Shown here piece after piece: positions 7,062 through 10,417 of a stretch of DNA of 10,417 nt. Every line of letters starts with the position of its first letter. Position 1 is the stretch's first letter. The DNA is from Sphaerochaeta sp. (GTDB lineage: Bacteria > Spirochaetota > Spirochaetia > Sphaerochaetales > Sphaerochaetaceae). Both the position numbers and the translations under genes were made by a program. The stretch is taken from the NCBI GenBank assembly GCA_003446545.1, contig DMAO01000017.1, positions 1-10,417 of the forward strand, read 5' to 3'. The notes beneath the pieces are model-generated. The model made no database searches. It saw only the letters and a list, made by a program, of their open reading frames with translations, and was not told the origin of the DNA.

Positions 7062-7673
7062 TCAGGTGCTATAGATATGCTTGAACTGGTCAAACAGCTC
7101 GGCTACCTCACTCTTGCACTTTCCGCAGACCGTACCATACTTGGTAATCCTTTCCAGATCCTCGAGCGTCTTGGCCTCACCACTCTTCACCAGGTCTTCA
7201 ATGGCAACATCGGTGACGTTATTGCACTCACAGATAACTTTGGCAACCTTCTTCTTGAAGGGATTATCTCGCTTCTGCTTGACCAGATAGTCATCGATAG
7301 CAGCACGAAGGCCCTTGTCCCCAAGGACAGAGCAGTGGAACTTATGATCGGGAAGGCCTCCGAGGGCTTCGGTTATCGTAGCTGGAGAGAGATTATAGGC
7401 CTCTTCAAGGCCCATACCTATAACCATTTCACTCATCATGGAGGTACTCGCAATTGCCGAAGCACACCCGTAGGTTAACCAGCGAAGATCGACTATCACA
7501 TCATCCTTTACCTGGATGGCAATCCTCATCTGGTCTCCGCAGGCAAGCGATCCAACCTCGCCGATACCGTCAAACTCAAAATTCTCTTCTTCAACCCAGG
7601 TATTTCTGGGATTCATAAAATGGTCTTTGACTATAGGGGAGTATACCCACTGGCTCATAAAATTTGTACTCAT
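7062..7673 (-). CDS. nifU: NifU-like Fe-S cluster scaffold, IscU domain plus BFD-like [2Fe-2S] domain
   Basis: This 203-residue scaffold protein assembles Fe-S clusters using sulfur from the adjacent cysteine desulfurase. Residues 10-133 are an IscU/NifU N-terminal domain with the three conserved cysteines Cys45 (ACGDQ, with Asp47), Cys70 (YGCAS) and Cys114 (HCSVLG). Residues 143-195 are a BFD-like domain with CEC at 148-150 and CGKC at 183-186, as in the permanent [2Fe-2S] domain of NifU. The C-terminal Nfu domain of full-length NifU is absent. The segment before Cys114 reads LPDHK where IscU has LPPVK, the HscA-binding motif. ATG 7673 overlaps the desulfurase stop in an ATGA arrangement, with a GAGGAA Shine-Dalgarno-like sequence 11 bases upstream. 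MSQW at 7658 is a weaker alternative start. Without nif genes in view, a housekeeping role is more likely than nitrogen fixation. Confidence 0.93.
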   Translation of the reverse strand: MSTNFMSQWVYSPIVKDHFMNPRNTWVEEENFEFDGIGEVGSLACGDQMRIAIQVKDDVIVDLRWLTYGCASAIASTSMMSEMVIGMGLEEAYNLSPATITEALGGLPDHKFHCSVLGDKGLRAAIDDYLVKQKRDNPFKKKVAKVICECNNVTDVAIEDLVKSGEAKTLEDLERITKYGTVCGKCKSEVAELFDQFKHIYST

Positions 7674-8830
7674 CGTGTTGACATTCCTCGTAGGCGCTTG
7701 ATAATAGGTGGCAGTTTCTCCAAAACATAGAGAACCTCTTCCTCGGTGTTGTACCGACCAAAACTGAACCTGATCGATCCATGCGCCAGTTCTATATCCA
7801 CTCCGGAAGCAAGTAGCACATAGCTGGGTTCAAGCGACCCACTAGCACAGGCACTACCGGTAGAGACCATAATTCCTTCCATATCGAGATAGAGCAAGAC
7901 AGATTCCCCTTCTGCACTGGGAAAAGAGACATCCAAGGTGCCTGGAAGGCAGTGCTCTTGGTTTCCATTTACCACTACGTTGGGAATCTTCTCCTCAATC
8001 CCTTTGCGAAGCATCTCCCTGAGAGACCAAAGGTGGGCACTCTCACTTTGCAGGTTCTGTTTTGCAAGCTCGGCAGCAACCCCAACGCCCACGATAGAGG
8101 GGGTATTGTAGGTACCGGCACGCTTGCCACCTTCCTGATGTCCACCATGGACAAAGGCTTCAAAGGGAACTTTATTCTTGACTGCAAGAGCACCGATACC
8201 CTTAGGCCCATAGAACTTATGGGCTGAAATGCTCATGTAGTCCACATCCCAAGTCCTCATCTGCACAGGTATCTTCCCAATCGCCTGGGTAGCATCGGTG
8301 TGCATATAGGCACCGACAGCATGTGCCATCTTGGTAATCTCTGCAATTCTCTGGATGGTGCCAATCTCGTTGTTCCCTGTCATAACCGATACCAAGGCAA
8401 CATCCTCACCAAGATAGGTAGCAAGGGTCTCAAGCTCCACCCGTCCTGTCTTGTCTACAGGAACCTCATCGATGCGATACCCCCTCTTCTTCAGAAACTT
8501 CACCATTTCAGTGATGGAAGGGTGTTCGATGACGGTGGTGACAATGCGGTTCCTCTTGGATCCAAGATCGATGGCATCACGGAAAATATTAAAGACAGTA
8601 TTGTTTGCTTCACTGGCCCCACTGGTGAATACAACCTCATTAGGGTCGCACTCTAGGAGGGCAGCGATCTTCTCTCTAGACTGTTCAATGGCAAAGGCAG
8701 CTTCACGGCCGAAGCCATGCATGCTTGAGGCATTGCCAAAAAGTGTATTTGCTTCTGAGATAGCATCAACGACCTCTTGCGCCATAGGCGTAGTCGCGTT
8801 GTTATCCAGATATATTATCTGTTGTTCCAT
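7670..8830 (-). CDS. nifS: cysteine desulfurase, NifS/IscS type
   Basis: This 386-residue PLP enzyme converts L-cysteine to L-alanine and passes the sulfur as a persulfide to a scaffold, here presumably the NifU-like protein encoded next. Visible landmarks are YLDNNATTP (7-15), TSGASEANN, VIEHPS with the PLP-stacking His, TGNNEIGTIQ, HTDATQAIGK with the PLP Asp, SISAHKFYGPKG with the Schiff-base lysine Lys205, RAGTYN, and the mobile catalytic-loop Cys328 in STGSACASGS. The loop length and Cys328 position match group I (NifS/IscS), not SufS. ATG at 8830 has AGAGGA about seven bases upstream and gives a normal N-terminus. The stop overlaps the nifU start by four bases, so the two are translationally coupled. 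Telling NifS from IscS is a matter of context. The two-domain NifU partner favours the NifS name. Confidence 0.95.
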   Translation of the reverse strand: MEQQIIYLDNNATTPMAQEVVDAISEANTLFGNASSMHGFGREAAFAIEQSREKIAALLECDPNEVVFTSGASEANNTVFNIFRDAIDLGSKRNRIVTTVIEHPSITEMVKFLKKRGYRIDEVPVDKTGRVELETLATYLGEDVALVSVMTGNNEIGTIQRIAEITKMAHAVGAYMHTDATQAIGKIPVQMRTWDVDYMSISAHKFYGPKGIGALAVKNKVPFEAFVHGGHQEGGKRAGTYNTPSIVGVGVAAELAKQNLQSESAHLWSLREMLRKGIEEKIPNVVVNGNQEHCLPGTLDVSFPSAEGESVLLYLDMEGIMVSTGSACASGSLEPSYVLLASGVDIELAHGSIRFSFGRYNTEEEVLYVLEKLPPIIKRLRGMSTR

Positions 8831-8851
8831 ATAGTAATCCTCTCTGTAAAA

Positions 8852-8878
8852 ATAGTAACAAAGACCTCACAGGGTCAA
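8852..8878 (-). promoter_or_regulatory. possible internal promoter and operator upstream of nifS
   Basis: The 58-base gap upstream of nifS holds, on the minus strand, TTGACC (8873-8878) as a -35 candidate and TACTAT (8852-8857) as a -10 candidate, but the spacing of 15 bases is short. The -35 overlaps a palindrome GACC-N6-GGTC (8863-8876), positioned like a repressor site. It could instead be a weak hairpin ending the upstream gene, since T-rich sequence follows. The assignment is tentative. Confidence 0.3.
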
Positions 8879-8888
8879 GCTACACCAC

Positions 8889-9251
8889 TTAGAAAGCAGC
8901 GTAGATCTCTTTGTCAGATTCGTCAGGAGGACAGTTCTTGCTATGGATAGACCTAAGCATACGATGCGTGGCAAACCTGATATGGTTAGCCTTTGCCCAT
9001 TTTGCATATGCACAATTATCAGGTATATAGGAAGCGAACATTGCTCGTAGGTAGGTCATCTTCTTACAGCGTTTACTTTGGGTGAAACGCTCGGCATAGA
9101 CCTTGCATTGTTTTGTCTCAGGATCGAAAAACTCACACCAAGAGTCCAAATCGATTACCAGCAGACGCCCATACATCGCCTTCTCGTGACAGCACAGGCC
9201 ACATTTGGTGCATTTGTTCTCCCATGGGGAACTGGTACAGCTACTACACAT
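8889..9251 (-). CDS. YcgN-like cysteine-cluster (YkgJ/UPF0260-type) protein
   Basis: This 120-residue small cytoplasmic protein resembles E. coli YcgN, in the cysteine-cluster group annotated as putative zinc- or iron-chelating or Fe-S-binding. Its biochemical function is not established. The core is CTKCGLCC at 14-21, followed by Cys39, Cys49, Cys62 and NCAY with Cys80, matching the family order (CxxCGxCC ... C ... CxxY ... C ... CAY). It has extra cysteines at positions 2 and 5 (a CxxC before the core) and at 107. The ATG at 9251 overlaps the surE end by eight bases and has a GAAGAGA Shine-Dalgarno-like stretch seven bases upstream inside surE, supporting coupled translation. It lies directly upstream of the Fe-S assembly genes, consistent with a metal- or cluster-related role, but that link is inference. 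Confidence 0.82.
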   Translation of the reverse strand: MCSSCTSSPWENKCTKCGLCCHEKAMYGRLLVIDLDSWCEFFDPETKQCKVYAERFTQSKRCKKMTYLRAMFASYIPDNCAYAKWAKANHIRFATHRMLRSIHSKNCPPDESDKEIYAAF

Positions 9252-10044
9252 GGAGCGTCTCTTCAGAGAGCTTTGTCAGCCTGTTCTGGACATCTTGCTG
9301 TATGGGAGGAAGGATGGAGAGTGCTGAGATACTGACATAGCCAGCGGAGACTGCCTGATAGTCGGTCTCGAGCGTATCGCACTTCTGTACAGGTGGTTCA
9401 CCACCCTTCAGGGAGAACACTACAGAATTACCGATATGGAGGGAAGAATTCTCATACACCTTCTGATTCTCACCCTCACGCTTTGTCATGACATCTTTGT
9501 AATCAAGATAGCTCATGCCCGCAGGTTTCCATTTCCCGTTGCCCTTTGGAGGAACGTTGATGTTAAGGACACACTCACTGCTACAAAGGGGGTATAGCTC
9601 GTCGAGGTGGTCTACAACAAACTGGGCAGCTTGTTCGAAGGCAAAGTGGCCACTCTCATCACGTTTACAGCTCAAGGCTATCGCCTTCAAACCGGTAAGT
9701 ACAGCTTCCCGAGCCGCGCCTACAGTGCCTGAATAGAGAATGTCAGTTGAAATATTATAGCCATGATTGATACCGCTAATGACAAGATCGGGATCGGAGG
9801 AGAAAATATTCCCCTTACGGGCATAGAGCATGCAATCGGCGGGAGTCCCGCTGCAATGGAAATGCATAGGAGCATATTCGGTGATGGTTATGTCCCCACG
9901 GAGGGTCATGGCATGGCTGCTGGCACTTCGCTCGTGTGATGGCGCACATACCCAGACCTCATGTCCTGCACGGACAAGTGCTTGTTCAAGGACAGTAAGG
10001 CCCGTGCTCAGGTATCCGTCATCATTTGTCAGCAAAATTCTCAT
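9244..10044 (-). CDS. surE: SurE 5'/3'-nucleotidase
   Basis: This 266-residue SurE-family metal-dependent phosphatase dephosphorylates nucleoside 5'- and 3'-monophosphates in the cytoplasm and is linked to stationary-phase survival in other bacteria. The active-site motifs are all visible: NDDG at 7-10 with Asp8 and Asp9, Ser40 in ERSASS, SGTPADC (65-71), and SGINHGYN with metal-site Asn93. These are followed by YSGTVGAAREA, which is strongly conserved in SurE. The length is normal for the family. The start ATG at 10044 shares four bases (ATGA) with the galactokinase stop and has no clear Shine-Dalgarno sequence of its own, implying translational coupling. The 3' end overlaps the YcgN-like gene by eight bases. 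Confidence 0.95.
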   Translation of the reverse strand: MRILLTNDDGYLSTGLTVLEQALVRAGHEVWVCAPSHERSASSHAMTLRGDITITEYAPMHFHCSGTPADCMLYARKGNIFSSDPDLVISGINHGYNISTDILYSGTVGAAREAVLTGLKAIALSCKRDESGHFAFEQAAQFVVDHLDELYPLCSSECVLNINVPPKGNGKWKPAGMSYLDYKDVMTKREGENQKVYENSSLHIGNSVVFSLKGGEPPVQKCDTLETDYQAVSAGYVSISALSILPPIQQDVQNRLTKLSEETLHV

Positions 10045-10417
10045 ATATGATCTTGGAACACAACCTTGGCAGAACCGCCACCTTCATAGATGTACCACCG
10101 GGGATGAAAACCGAAAATGTGTTCGTACTCCTCTAGACGGCTAATATAACTTGGAAGCGCCTGTTTACTCAAGAGGACCATGACATTCCCACTAAAGCCA
10201 TTGGAGACGAGAACAGCCCCAACACTGCCATTTATTTCTGATGATCGTTTAGTGAGCCAATCAACCTCAGGGCAGGATACCTCAAGCAGATCACGCAAGC
10301 CTGTCTGTATCTTCACCATAGTCTTCCCATACAGCATAGCATCTTTAGGATTGAGCATAGAGGCTGCATCGAAGGTAAGTCTTGATTCCATTAGGATATA
10401 TTCACAGATATGCCTAG
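10041..10417 (-). CDS. galK: galactokinase-type GHMP kinase, C-terminal part only
   Basis: This is the C-terminal 124 residues of a GHMP-superfamily kinase, most like galactokinase, which phosphorylates alpha-D-galactose at C1 in the Leloir pathway. The frame is open to the window edge, so the Met at 10391 is internal and the gene starts outside. Supporting segments are ESRLTFDAASMLNPKD, YGKTMVKIQTGLRDLLEVSCPEVDWL and the tail LPSYISRLEEYEHIFGFHP, in the order seen at galactokinase C-termini. The glycine-rich GHMP motif 3, normally like GARMTGGGFGG, reads GAVLVSNGFSGN (about 10184-10219). It keeps GF.G but loses two glycines and the Thr. Since the catalytic Asp and motifs 1-2 lie beyond the window, activity and sugar specificity cannot be judged. 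Its stop is coupled to the surE start. Confidence 0.8.
   Translation of the reverse strand, partial: RHICEYILMESRLTFDAASMLNPKDAMLYGKTMVKIQTGLRDLLEVSCPEVDWLTKRSSEINGSVGAVLVSNGFSGNVMVLLSKQALPSYISRLEEYEHIFGFHPRWYIYEGGGSAKVVFQDHI

Noticed and set aside
8300-8656. 118-codon plus-strand open frame opposite nifS
   Set aside because: It is a shadow frame over a well-conserved desulfurase and has no supporting signals.

Overview
The window looks like part of a mid-GC bacterial chromosome with densely packed, ordinary-looking genes. I saw no phage, transposon, CRISPR, tRNA or rRNA signal. The gene mix (a YcgN-like cysteine-cluster protein, a two-domain NifU beside a NifS/IscS-type desulfurase, a ThrRS-like/uridine-kinase fusion, an AOR-family protein, and a galactokinase with an unusual C-terminus) suggests an anaerobic or fermentative lineage. 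A spirochaete such as Sphaerochaeta is my best guess, but that is inference from gene content and not shown by the sequence.

Layout, left to right. Positions 1-522 (+) hold the 3' part of a ZIP-family metal transporter. It converges, with one base between the stop codons, on a minus-strand pair: an alpha/beta hydrolase of the monoacylglycerol lipase type (1770-2696), followed four bases later by a YihY/BrkB membrane protein (524-1765). A divergent promoter region at 2697-2827 separates that pair from a YfcE-type phosphodiesterase (2828-3373, +). The 3' end of the phosphodiesterase gene overlaps the 3' end of a divergent AOR-family gene (3346-5106, -). A second divergent region (5107-5237) leads to a nucleoside kinase with ThrRS-like N-terminal domains (5238-6923, +). 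A strong bidirectional hairpin at 6971-7005 separates it from the right half.

The right half is one minus-strand series read from the right edge: galactokinase (cut by the window) > surE > YcgN-like protein > cysteine desulfurase > NifU. Its junctions are a 4-base ATGA overlap, an 8-base overlap, a 58-base gap that may hold an internal promoter or operator, and a second ATGA overlap. The last two genes form an Fe-S assembly pair, with the desulfurase supplying sulfur to the NifU scaffold.

Three observations deserve most attention. The AOR-family protein appears to lack a [4Fe-4S] ligand cysteine and both the Glu and His that characterised AORs use near the active site. The two plus-strand genes with divergent promoters start in an identical 11-base context, with a -10-like element exactly six bases before ATG, which predicts leaderless mRNAs. 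The galactokinase has a degenerate third GHMP motif. No clearly new multi-gene system is visible.
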